Notes: generated from the sequence alone by a model not told the origin. DNA of 64,000 bases from Poriferisodalis sp965215815 (GCF_965215815.1 NZ_CBDCEO010000013.1:806001-870000), one strand, 5' to 3'. Shown: positions 20,701 to 26,515, numbered from the stretch's first letter. Numbers and translations: made by a program.

Positions 20701-22438
20701 GGTTGCCGCCCCAGGAGAGGTTGGCGGCCCACTGGTACCGATAGCGGCCGGTGCCCGGTTCGCTCTCGGTGGCGTCGTGTGACGAGTAGGTCACGCCGTC
20801 CGCGGTGAAGGTGAAACTGCGTGGCAGTTCCTTGTTCAGCTCAACAATCAGATCACCGGAGTTGGAGTTGCTGGCTCCGTCGACTACGGCTCTAACGGTG
20901 TAGGTGACTCCCTCCACGGTGAACTGTGACTCGGAGATGGATCCGACAGGGACAGTAAAAACACCCGTAACGGCGTATCCGGCTAGGCCGGGGCTGGGAA
21001 TGAAAAGTGCAGCGGACGTCACTGTTGCCGTGAAGACCTCCTGAGTGAACGCGCTGGTGATCGCCGGGTCGCCGACGGCGGGGGTGTTGTCCGGCTGGGC
21101 GTCGGGCAGGTCGTAGGGGTAGATCGCGTCGTCGGTTTCGTCGACCACCCAGAGCACCCGGCCGTCGAACCACATTCCTTTGGGGTTGTCGTTGGCGCTG
21201 GTCAGGGCGAGGTTCTTGGCCGAGTCCTGGGACTCGTCCGAGTGCTTGTAGGCGAAGACATTGTCGTCGTCGCTGTCCGCCACGAACATGGTGGTGCCGT
21301 TCGACCAGATGCCGCGCGGTGTCTCGGCGTTCTGGGCGGCGGTGTTGGTTGAGACGTAAAGCTGCTCGAAGTCCTTGGAGGAGTCGTGGGCGCCGCTGGA
21401 AATGGTGTAGGCGAAGACCTTGTTGGCGCTGGTGGCGCCGTCGTTGGCCACGTATACGGTCGTCTCATCGCACCACATGCCCCTGGGCTCGGTGTTGGCC
21501 GAGTCGAGGGTGATGTCCTTGGTCGAGTCTCTGGAGGTGTCGGACATCTTGTAGGCGTAGAGCTTGTCGTCGTCATGGTCGGCGACGAACATGGTCGTGC
21601 CGTCGGAGCAGATGCCGGTGGGGCTGAGGTTGCCGGCGCCGGGCACGTTGTCGAAATCGTTGGCGCTGTCGCGGGAGCCGTCGGAGCGGTTGTAGGCGTA
21701 GAGCTTGTTGTTGATGGCACCGCCGTCGTTGACGACCCAGAATGTGTCGTCATTGCCCCACATGCCGAAGGAGGAACCGTTGTTGCTGTCCAGGTCAAAG
21801 CCGGTCACCCGCTTCGGCGGGGGCGGCACGAACGCGGAGCCCTTGATCTCGATCTGGTGCGGCTGCGGAAAGCCTCCCCACGAACCGTTGGTATATGAAT
21901 GGCGGGCATTCCCGATTGACCAGCCCATCGCGCCGCCAGCGTCTTCGTTGCCCGTGCTGGCTGCGCCCAATTCGACGGTGTTAACGAAGCCCGACCGTTC
22001 GGCGACAACGAAGTAGGCCGTACTCGCCGCAAGGGTGGGGCACGTCGCCGGCACAACGAAGGTCTGTACGCCCGAGCCGGAGAAGGTGCCCGGGTTGCTC
22101 AGCGTGCAGAGAGCGGCGCCGGGATTGCCACTGCTGTTCGCGTTCAGCGTGACGGTCAGCTGGCCGCCGACGAACACGGTGTTGGCGATGTTGGTGAAAT
22201 TGATGCCGATGGAGCCCAGCGTGTAGCCCGCTTCGTTGCTGCCGGTGGTGAACTGCTGGGCCCGCTTGGATGTCGAACTACTCAGAGTGACAGAGAGTCC
22301 GCTGGACTGCCCCGTGTTGCTGACCAGCACGGTGGTCTCCGTCTGCGCATCCGCCGGCGGCGGCACGGGCACGAGGAGCACGGCGACCAGCGCCAGGACC
22401 AGCAGCGGGAGCGTCACAAGACGCCGGAAGGCGGTCAT
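11765..22438 (-). CDS. Giant secreted multidomain surface protein with Calx-beta, FN3 and cell-wall-binding repeats
   Basis: A single 10.7-kb frame encodes 3557 residues. Signal peptide 1-31 (ends PPADA). Residues 35-210 resemble choice-of-anchor domains. About 215-445 holds repeats with GMWGNDDTFWVV, GICSDGTTMFVAD, GMWCDETTVYVA and GIWSNGTTMFVAD, a propeller-like region. About 690-910 holds SwmB-like beta domains (ITLTFSEAIG). Then come FN3 domains alternating with Calx-beta domains at about 1680-1795, 2130-2245, 2241-2357 and 2950-3066, each ending in the acidic DDD motif. A Gly-rich linker (3186-3237) leads to three cell-wall-binding type 2 repeats (3238-3556, motifs FVVANGWS, VILVGG, RIDTAA). 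There is no LPXTG. It should be a calcium-rich adhesin or sheath protein held non-covalently on the wall. It has no operon partner. Confidence 0.9.
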   Translation of the reverse strand: MTAFRRLVTLPLLVLALVAVLLVPVPPPADAQTETTVLVSNTGQSSGLSVTLSSSTSKRAQQFTTGSNEAGYTLGSIGINFTNIANTVFVGGQLTVTLNANSSGNPGAALCTLSNPGTFSGSGVQTFVVPATCPTLAASTAYFVVAERSGFVNTVELGAASTGNEDAGGAMGWSIGNARHSYTNGSWGGFPQPHQIEIKGSAFVPPPPKRVTGFDLDSNNGSSFGMWGNDDTFWVVNDGGAINNKLYAYNRSDGSRDSANDFDNVPGAGNLSPTGICSDGTTMFVADHDDDKLYAYKMSDTSRDSTKDITLDSANTEPRGMWCDETTVYVANDGATSANKVFAYTISSGAHDSSKDFEQLYVSTNTAAQNAETPRGIWSNGTTMFVADSDDDNVFAYKHSDESQDSAKNLALTSANDNPKGMWFDGRVLWVVDETDDAIYPYDLPDAQPDNTPAVGDPAITSAFTQEVFTATVTSAALFIPSPGLAGYAVTGVFTVPVGSISESQFTVEGVTYTVRAVVDGASNSNSGDLIVELNKELPRSFTFTADGVTYSSHDATESEPGTGRYRYQWAANLSWGGNPIPVVLTIASPKDGVEVSANVSGITDSTDGVASAHFEYQWIRVDGADEADIDGATGSTYTPTADDVDKHLKVRVVFDDDAGYREYPRTSPQFGPVVGLPPEITSVAITSDPGADKTYAIGDDIVVTFTFDKNITLTDASPLTPYASLYLGIGFADEKEPGCVLGTAPTKVLACTHTVDEDDEDTDGILVSGNDVQHFNRIVGPFGQIVDASHSGLAADSDHKVDGVRPELNGARPSADKSKITLTFSEAIGSVDRTKITFDSGGTTLTTTAHSTSGSEVEITLTTALTATDTNVTVALAADAVADAVGNGNAVLAATPIVDETAPTLSETSTPSNTEVLLTYNEPLDPDSIPETSAFTVGTNEILSATLTVQDTGSGFLGCNDNPSPPFGDECNISSTLTAVAFSYGGTDYEVEIIELKAGELDFQANRYLEPVTVRDLTLKVGATSFAFADATQQGSGLRWTNTGLTWSQGDTIALSIGGGTAHTVSTAALSGTSGIALTLSPAFRPGDALTVSYTVPETNPIQDIAGNDAAALADQAVSNTLDATAPEAVAFLSAAINTSTTFGEADLLWDGDTWANGSPITRHEVRYGDQTPIWSATLTVKQFGTNNLLGCETVRANFGCEPGELLTDNTFSYDSVDYRIDELYLTTGGQLFLATNKSSITAAALADLTLHVGGLSFPFADATPNLGNLTWTGTGLSWSEDDTVALAIRRVTSWTEVPDSAPGEANETSHTLEGLDPGGEYTFEVRAVNDVGGGGEASDTLTLLAPVWSFTLRDGGGDVTGLTEGGTSAAARVTITNAGQATFGADQTITLEWGGRTLVGGRIQGAGNTSTITILAGASTGHLDLSAPDNDANPIYIPETGDLTATWEDDVIGTIMDLRRIEDESAPVARITDAPESVNEGDTFDIDIELSVRYPNPGALRFTITDDDSALSGTLPDQASLVANELTATVTLTAAENTTQNDGARTVTFALETSTDIPYTLGTPKTVTIIVRDDDTPPLAVGNLRAQAGNTEATLRWDAPPAPTPDHGQPITHYEYRVKAGTGSFSSWATLPGSDGTTTSHKFTGLTNETEYTYELRAENVAGDGAEAQVMVTPIIGVAVSFGSASASITEGGSATVTLTLATAPAAGTTVTVPITATRGTGLGATEYSGVPASVTFAAGDTSKSFTVTAANDTLDEPDEELTLELGTLPDGYVAGTNSEVAITVVDDDVALLGLTLRDSGHNAVTQLVEGGASATATVWITNNVRFETDQTVTLEWGGQEITSGLIQGAGGSATITITAGQSNGTLAVSSPQRPGDLYRPPETETLTATHGGAQIGGGIELAYVDDEDPPVFTISLRDTRVVENSSVFLDGTLSRGYDISGLAPLYALAMGATPRLPILALNAQDGQPAAPLNFEGGQTTSLSSTMTPTGNSAAGDHATVTFTIPSNPDYYTIGTPSMATLLILDDDAAPGAPRNITARPGDTGATLRWDHPATYDQIWVSDYQYRQRAGTGPWTSWAAIGGSDGETTSHPFTGLTNEIEYTFEIRARNSNHNGAVAQVQVTPREGVAVSFGAGSASITEGGSVTVTVTLDEAPAAGTTVTAPITATRGAGLSATEYSGVPASVVFNAGQTSKSFTVTTVDNTDDEPHRTLTLGLGTLPEGYVAGTHHEFVLTLLDDDVPVVSATFDPASASVPEGAQVSVTVRLSQAPEREVALTLSAARGANLDADEFSGVPPSVTFAADATEAAFTVTFGDDTAVEGNETLTLGFSTPLPGRVTTGANPQLVLTVTDDDGPAQAPGSLAVITGHGYAELSWELVVNDSPVLRYEVRWRETDGGTFNAWQSVGPETSYRVEGLTNGAAHTFEVQAVNAHGSANVASVAGTPTERVTGVPTAPQVLQVEATDSGRAELSWARPANASNYDYNTPAQQHLVLRNSALRGYSIEVCRTACDDEANWYEMASTRGIFSTRYVHQVLAPGVIRENRYRVRAININGVPGPWSNVATLDATEVEGLRAVAPDSGTLRVWFQLRNPDGNPIYVRYRPNDNSGSTTYGDPLRPTAKGEVRFELTDNVQASTFYRVDLDWVNTFDSGRGQSYWLWTPRAGETPLKSPYARDLVEAQVWQNGAWRDASTTALTIRMGEVGKYRVGLKPCTRIYNVIPRRIESPAGRLRASPAQTAPTLFSNLRCEKEGIGYRTDENGNYLTMSDVYDMTNFPDRANDRIPIYGGSPNDWYEVTVTARALEDYAADVRPDALLSAPFAVVYNHEVSYGSDDTRSGPVSDGSGLVRILVDRPADATLPVPGGVTVGSDRHISWNPVPGAWGYLVEWRHGPRYGNRANQNRSLQAATSVTLPPGASGRGPVTARVRAYSGSGVSGWSAEQTWDSRTPTLNVFDAVVNEADGSVGFLVTLDPAATGTVTVQYTTVDATAVAPADYTTTSGTVTFAPGETSKQTALVPITDDGEEDSGETFRLVLSNPTGSDANNGAAVIGDGSAVATILNSEQEVAWLTGFTLVDAGTNADLMALADGSTVQLGELAAASYGIRADISPGAQPGSVRFALSGAKTVTSSDDAAPYSLYGDGAGRVNGQALPAGSYTLRATAYADSAGQGDERGSLEVSFTVTAGTTSVATPDASDTGTGETASGSTPVGADDGGGAAGGGAAGGGSGGGGGGDFDVGVATFVVANGWSAADVGVASVLAARTDGAVVVYTAGGELSSETRALLREALPAEVVIVGGNSAVSRDVRNQIRAASPDSGISRESGVDRADTAAATARRILGAPAAAGRVTLIVANGWSPPDIGAAAALAARSGRAAVLYTEAATLSEASAALLRDYEVARVILVGGTAAIGPDVADAIADAADGASISRLTGDDRIDTAAQAARRVLGNPAAASDGVTLVIANGWSAPDVGVAAALAAATDNAAVAYTTQGMLPEATAALIRDYRPTRVIIVGGRTAVAEDVRTTVTQTAPDSADIRRITGQTRTDTAARAARRILANL

Positions 22439-22465
22439 GACCTACCCCCAAATTCGGGGGGGGGG
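22439..22465 (-). promoter_or_regulatory. C10 tract able to pair with the giant gene's ribosome-binding site
   Basis: On the sense (minus) strand ten Cs (22465-22456) are followed by GAATTT and then GGGGGTAGG, the Shine-Dalgarno region six bases before ATG. Five Cs can pair with GGGGG around the six-base loop and so hide the RBS. A homopolymer of ten is prone to slippage, and its length would alter spacing and alternative pairings. Regulation is inferred; the sequence elements are plain. Confidence 0.55.
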
Positions 22466-22796
22466 CAGCGCGGACACAGGAGCGATGACCGGAACCATCG
22501 TTGCGTCCCCCGTCTCAGCTGGATGGACCGGTCTGTCGAGCGTCATGCAGATACCCCCCTCGTCGCCGGCCCACTCTATGTGTCATTCACATCAAACTAT
22601 GAGACATTCACGCTGGTGCTTCCAAGGCTGTGGTTGATCGCGGGGTGCTCGGCGACACGCTCAAAGAGGCGCACATCGAATCCTCACGCGATCTGCATGG
22701 CAGTACCGGCACAACGCTCGCAGGGGTCGAGCGTCTGGATGCCCCCGGTCAGCCCGAAGGCGCTCGAGTTCTGCAAATGGACGGCGTGGTCGAGCG

Positions 22797-22911
22797 ACTC
22801 TGCCGAGGACGCGCCGCGTGCGTTGATGATTGCTGCGCCGCGCTGCCGGACGGTGGGGATGAAGTCATCTTCCAGCCATGCCTGGTCGTCCACCGGCGGC
22901 GCTGCGAACCT
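22797..22911 (-). pseudogene. Relic of malate dehydrogenase
   Basis: About 38 codons match residues about 210-250 of the intact mdh at 26599-27615: VDDQAWLEDDFIPTV, one Q-to-R change, then RGAAIINARGASSA. Many differences are at third codon positions, so the two copies diverged while still under protein-level selection. Similarity stops abruptly on both sides (before FAAPP and after AES). Both copies lie on the minus strand and bracket the accessory genes from 22.9 to 26.5 kb. The rest of the 22439-22926 stretch shows no gene I can support. Confidence 0.8.
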
Positions 22912-22926
22912 CAGATGGCTTTGCTG

Positions 22927-23250
22927 TCACGCGTCGATGGGGGTGAGGGTGATTTCGATCTGATATCCGAGGCCGGCGAAGTACCGAGTCAACGTGCTGA
23001 GCTTGGCATCGAGCATGCCGCGGGCTTCAAGCTGGGAAACAGCAGACTTGGTGACATCCATGGCTTGTGCCACATCTGTCTGGCGGACTCCTGCGGCGAC
23101 TCGGAGGCCTTTCAGACAGGCGTCCAAGGCGAGCAGGCCGGCAGTTCTGTCCTCGATCCGGGATCGTTCGGCGTGCGTGAGGTTGAATCCATCGAGGACG
23201 TCGTCGACCTCCTCAAAGTCGTCCGAACTCCTCGTGTTGGTGATCTTCAT
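22927..23250 (-). CDS. Orphan XRE-family regulator/antitoxin
   Basis: This 107-residue protein has a central helix-turn-helix: GLRVAAGVRQTDVAQAMDV then TKSAVSQLEARG, typical of HigA-like antitoxins, and the C-terminal LTRYFAGLGYQIEITLTP often seen in antitoxins that pair with RelE/HigB toxins. ATG at 23250 has a clear GGAGG seven bases upstream. No toxin gene is found on either side, so it is orphaned or regulates the divergent SIR2-SLOG gene. A matching inverted repeat lies in the shared promoter region. Confidence 0.8.
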   Translation of the reverse strand: MKITNTRSSDDFEEVDDVLDGFNLTHAERSRIEDRTAGLLALDACLKGLRVAAGVRQTDVAQAMDVTKSAVSQLEARGMLDAKLSTLTRYFAGLGYQIEITLTPIDA

Positions 23251-23283
23251 ATGAGGCCTCCAGCGACCGACGCCATCGCCAAG

Positions 23284-23305
23284 TAGTTTATACGCAGCTA
23301 AACTA
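23284..23305. promoter_or_regulatory. Inverted repeat, probable operator for the XRE protein
   Basis: TAGTTTA-N8-TAAACTA is a perfect 7-bp inverted repeat in the 72-bp gap between the divergent XRE and SIR2-SLOG genes. Its dimensions suit a dimeric XRE repressor. The AT-rich arms may overlap -10 elements for either side. Confidence 0.5.
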
Positions 23306-23322
23306 GTCGCGAATCGGCGATA

Positions 23323-24129
23323 GTGCGGCGCGTGGACCCTGAGACGTTCATCGAGGGCTACGGCAGCGCTATCGAAGCTGGGCAAGCCAGTGTGCTGATC
23401 GGCGCTGGCCTGTCAGTCGGTGCGGTTGTCCCGGAACCGCTCGAGAACCACGTTCTGTTGGCGCAACTCGGAATCGCAGAGAATTGGACTACGAACTTCG
23501 ATCCACTCATCGAGATCGCCAACTATTCCGAGATCACGACGATGCTGCAGAAGCTCGTTGCCAGAACGCGACCGGCCCGGCTCTTTGTGTCCGGCTCCGC
23601 CCGCACTCCTGGGGACGCCGAATCGACAGGTTCCGGCAGCTATCCGACCGCTGCAAGCAACGAACGACTCGACCGCTTCGCAGAGGTTCTCGGATACCGC
23701 CTTGCGGACGAACAAGTTCCCTCAGTCGTTGCAGCTGGCGAACTCGGCGCCAGAGTCGGTTACAGCTACTTTTCCCGACTCGACCCGTATGACCCGAGAC
23801 GTTTCCTCTTGGTCAGACGGCGCTCGAACGAAGACGTCGGGCCTCCATCACTGCGACAGCGACAGATGCAGTTCATTGGCGATGTGCCCGACATGCTGAG
23901 ATCGGCAGCATTTGAGCGCGTTCGCGCCGTCGTAGTGCTCGGGGGAGGCCCCGGTACCGAATCCGAGGTCTCTCGTGCCTTTGGGTTGGACATGGCTGTA
24001 ACACCCCCTTCGTACGGTTGTTCTCATGAAGGACGGCAGCGATTCGGCTTGTGGGGGCAGTGCGGCAGGCGCGTTGGCATCGGGTGGGGTGCGTGTGGAT
24101 GCGGTGGATGTTGCTGGGCTGTGCGGTGA
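23323..24129 (+). pseudogene. Internally deleted SIR2-SLOG defence-type gene
   Basis: The frame encodes FIEGYGSAIEAG, then ASVLIGAGLS, the nucleotide-binding motif of SIR2-like proteins, and soon after ENWTTNFDPLIEIA, the second SIR2 motif. In intact relatives these motifs are roughly 100 residues apart; here the gap is about 35, and the catalytic-His region expected after TTNFD is missing. A SLOG domain follows at once: RLFVSGSART, VVAAGELGARVGYSY, LVRRRSNED and VVVLGGGPGTESEVSRA. It ends without its last strands at the start of the DUF222 gene (24026), where the frame runs on in shadow to 24129. SIR2 plus SLOG is the architecture of Thoeris ThsA and related NAD-depleting antiphage proteins. 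The frame-preserving deletions suggest decay, though a compact functional variant is possible. Confidence 0.6.
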
Positions 24130-25225
24130 GGGCTTGCGGGCTCGGCTGGGTGTGCTGGCTCGGGCCGAGTCTCGGCTCGCGGCGATGAAGGCGGACGCGT
24201 TGGGCGAGATCGCCCGCCGCAACGGCGACGGTGCCGCCGCGCACGCTGCGACGGACGCTATGGCGGTGTCGGGCCGCAAGGCACGCGGCGAGGTCAGGGA
24301 CGCAGTGAGGCTCGGCGGGCTGGACGCGACCCGTGAGGGGCTTTCGGCGGGTTCGGTTCCGGTGGGCCACGCGCAGCTGATTGCCCGTGCCGCCGGCGAC
24401 GCCCCGATCGACGACGAGTTCCTGGCCGAGCGGGCACGACACGAGGGCTATGACGAGTTCCGTCGTACCGTCGCCCGCCATGTGGCCGACGTCAACCGAG
24501 ACGACGGCGCATCACTGCTGGAGCGGCAGCGCCGGGCGCGCAGCGCCAAGATCCTGACCCGTAACAGCGACGGCATGACGGTGCTCAACCTCGTTGTCGA
24601 CCCGCTCACCGGCGCCCGGCTGGGCACGGTGATCGCCGCCGCCGAGCGGCGTCTGTTCAAAGACGAGGATCCCGCTGCGCGGCGCACACCTCAGCAGCGG
24701 ATGGCCGACGCGATCAGCCAGCTCATTTGCGATCCCGACACCAAGCGCCCCGCAGGCGCGTCGCTGATCGTCGTGGCCGATTACGACATGGTGAACCACC
24801 AGCTCACCAACGGACGCCTCGCGGATGGCACACCGATCCCGATCGGCGAGATCGCCAAGATCGCCGTCGACGCCGAAGTGCTGCCGGCGATCTTCGACGC
24901 CGCGACCGGCGACCTGCGCATGGGGCGCACCCGCCGCACCGCCACCGACCTCCAACGCGCCGCCCTGGCATTGCGCGACAAGGGCTGCGTCGGGTGCGGC
25001 ATCTCCCCCGAGCGCTGCCAGCACCACCACATCGACCACTGGCAGCACGGCGGCCACACCGACTACACCAACCTCGTCACTGTCTGCCCCAACTGCCATA
25101 ACGACAAGATCCACCAACAGGGCTTCACCGTCGAATGGGACACCGCAGGCAGCCGCTACCGGCTCCAACCACCCACCCAGCCGCCAAACAGCAGCAACGA
25201 CCCGTCACGAGCACCCCCACGCTGA
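24026..25225 (+). CDS. DUF222 domain HNH endonuclease
   Basis: This 399-residue protein has the two-part layout of the abundant actinobacterial DUF222/13E12 family. The N-terminal 300 residues form the helical DUF222 region (LARAESRLAAMKADALGEIARR, DPLTGARLGTVIAA). The C-terminal HNH nuclease has CVGCGISPERCQHHHIDHW and NLVTVCPNCHNDKIHQ, giving the zinc cysteines, the catalytic His pair and the final HNH His. ATG at 24026 is the natural start. Family members occur in many copies per genome and are suspected mobile or toxin-like elements; function is not established. Genes at both sides end abruptly at this locus (SLOG before it, phosphoribosyltransferase after it). Confidence 0.85.
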   Translation: MKDGSDSACGGSAAGALASGGVRVDAVDVAGLCGEGLRARLGVLARAESRLAAMKADALGEIARRNGDGAAAHAATDAMAVSGRKARGEVRDAVRLGGLDATREGLSAGSVPVGHAQLIARAAGDAPIDDEFLAERARHEGYDEFRRTVARHVADVNRDDGASLLERQRRARSAKILTRNSDGMTVLNLVVDPLTGARLGTVIAAAERRLFKDEDPAARRTPQQRMADAISQLICDPDTKRPAGASLIVVADYDMVNHQLTNGRLADGTPIPIGEIAKIAVDAEVLPAIFDAATGDLRMGRTRRTATDLQRAALALRDKGCVGCGISPERCQHHHIDHWQHGGHTDYTNLVTVCPNCHNDKIHQQGFTVEWDTAGSRYRLQPPTQPPNSSNDPSRAPPR

Positions 25226-25231
25226 ACCCCC

Positions 25232-25245
25232 GGGGGCAAAGCCCC
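25232..25245 (+). terminator. Hairpin after the DUF222 gene
   Basis: GGGGC-AAA-GCCCC begins seven bases after the stop codon, preceded by a run of Cs that could extend the alternative pairing. There is no T-run, so it is a weak terminator candidate or an element boundary. Confidence 0.35.
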
Positions 25246-25276
25246 AACCGCCCAGACGCAAGACACTCGCGGTGAT

Positions 25277-25555
25277 TCACCCCAGGAGTGCACCAAGCTG
25301 CAGGGAGTAATCGATGCGCTGCTGCTCATTGCCGCGCTTGTAGAGGCGAAGACGATGATGCAGGGGCCCACCACGCTCGGACATCGAGATCGGTAGCACC
25401 TCGACAACACCGAAGCGGGCGCACTGGTAGCAATCGTCCCAGCCGAGGTTCGCGCCACTGCAACACGTGCGACACACGCCATCCTGTGGACGAGCGATGG
25501 GAACTAGACCCGGCCGAACTAGATCAAGGTTCGGGCGCGGGTCTAGATCGCTCAT
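25277..25555 (-). CDS. Truncated ComFC-like phosphoribosyltransferase, N-terminal part only
   Basis: This 92-residue protein has a zinc-ribbon-like CRTCCSGANLGWDDCYQC and the segment VLPISMSERGGPLHHRLRLYKRG, the start of a ComFC/amidophosphoribosyltransferase-type domain. Intact relatives are about 190-200 residues and carry a PRPP loop, which is missing here; the frame stops soon after GNEQQ. The ATG (25555-25553) overlaps the dprA stop by 4 bp (ATGA), so the two form one translational unit. No continuation was found in other frames toward the DUF222 gene. It is probably non-functional as a transferase, unless the ribbon alone has a role. Confidence 0.65.
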   Translation of the reverse strand: MSDLDPRPNLDLVRPGLVPIARPQDGVCRTCCSGANLGWDDCYQCARFGVVEVLPISMSERGGPLHHRLRLYKRGNEQQRIDYSLQLGALLG

Positions 25556-26466
25556 GCGGATACGGCATCGCTGCTGACGGCTAAGTCCGCTTCGAGCGCC
25601 GTAACGATTTGGTCCGCATCTCTCACAACCGTTGCATTGTGTGCAGCAGCATCCATTTGCTGGGCCCATGGCTGGGCGGTCACCAGCGACTCGACGAGAA
25701 AAACACGCTTGCCATGCCTTAAGGCGGCCTCTGCCTGGAGTCGGGCACCCGACGTCGCGGATGCCTCCACAACGACTGTCGCCAGCGACAGACCAGACCC
25801 GGTGAGATTCCGCGCGGGAAAACACCATCGGCCCGTACGCACGCCAGGAAGGAACTGCGAAACGCATGCACCGTTACGGACGATTTGTCTCGCCAATCCG
25901 CGATTCGCAGCGGGGTAGATGGTCTCAACCGGAGTTCCAAAGACCGCGACTGTCCGGCCGCCTGCGTTCAAGGCAGCCGAGTGCGCCGCTGTGTCGATGC
26001 CCTTCGCAAGACCTGAGACGACCGTGTATCGGTGGGCAACGAGATCTGTCGAGATGGCGGATGCCCGGCTGAGCCCATCGGGCGAGGCCTTTCGAGTCCC
26101 AACTACGGCGACAGCCCTTCTGTCATCCTCGTTGAGGCCCCCGCGAACGAAGAGGACCGGTGGAGCATCGTGAACGAGGGTCAGATTGACTGGATAGTCC
26201 GAATCGGTACAGGCCATGACCCGGATGTCCTGCCTGCGGAGTCGCTCAAGTTCCTCACCCCAGAAGGAGGTGCGCTCCCGTCCGCGTTCGACGGCCGCTT
26301 CGAACCATGTGCGGTCCTCGTCGTCGAGTAGTGAGCCGCTTCGGTCTAGCGCCAATTCGTCAAGCACGAGAGAGAGACGGCACATCTTCTCACCATTCAT
26401 GAATGGCACGAGGTCTTCACAGACCGCTGTCAGGAGGGCGCGATCAGTCAACACATCAGCCAACAC
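25552..26466 (-). CDS. Divergent DprA/Smf SLOG-domain protein
   Basis: This 304-residue protein has a DprA Rossmann-like core: VAVVGTRKASPDGLSRA, TVVSGLAKGIDTAAHSAAL, TVAVFGTPVETIYPAANRGL and CFPARNLTGSGLSLATVVVEA followed by TSGARLQAEAALRHGKRVF. The order matches DNA-processing protein A, but the usual FPxRNRIIAGLS and winged-helix C-terminus are altered or absent. This suggests a side branch rather than the chromosomal transformation gene. GTG at 26466 has GGAGGAGG ten bases upstream. It is coupled to a phosphoribosyltransferase-like gene, a pairing I recall from catalogues of candidate defence systems. Role in DNA uptake versus immunity is open. Confidence 0.75.
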   Translation of the reverse strand: MLADVLTDRALLTAVCEDLVPFMNGEKMCRLSLVLDELALDRSGSLLDDEDRTWFEAAVERGRERTSFWGEELERLRRQDIRVMACTDSDYPVNLTLVHDAPPVLFVRGGLNEDDRRAVAVVGTRKASPDGLSRASAISTDLVAHRYTVVSGLAKGIDTAAHSAALNAGGRTVAVFGTPVETIYPAANRGLARQIVRNGACVSQFLPGVRTGRWCFPARNLTGSGLSLATVVVEASATSGARLQAEAALRHGKRVFLVESLVTAQPWAQQMDAAAHNATVVRDADQIVTALEADLAVSSDAVSA

Positions 26467-26485
26467 AGCTATCGAACCTCCTCCC

Positions 26486-26515
26486 GGGCAACCTCAGTTG
26501 CCCGTCCCGGCAACT
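26486..26515 (-). promoter_or_regulatory. Mutually exclusive hairpins ahead of the dprA RBS
   Basis: Three segments compete: AGTTGCC (26515-26509 side), GGGCAAC in the middle and GTTGCCC next to the RBS (forward-strand arms at 26486-26492, 26497-26503 and 26509-26515). The middle segment can pair perfectly over 7 bp with either neighbour. The element ends one base from the GGAGGAGG ribosome-binding site. It may terminate mdh transcription or act as a leader switch for dprA; no T-run is present. Confidence 0.4.

Noticed and set aside
18944..20782. Plus-strand open frame of about 600 codons
   Set aside because: Antisense shadow of the SwmB-like region of the giant protein, Gly/Arg/Val-rich with no known motif.
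25552..26466. Assignment as the housekeeping natural-transformation dprA
   Set aside because: The RNRIIAGLS region and C-terminal winged helix are altered or missing and the neighbourhood is an accessory island, so only a DprA-like call is made.
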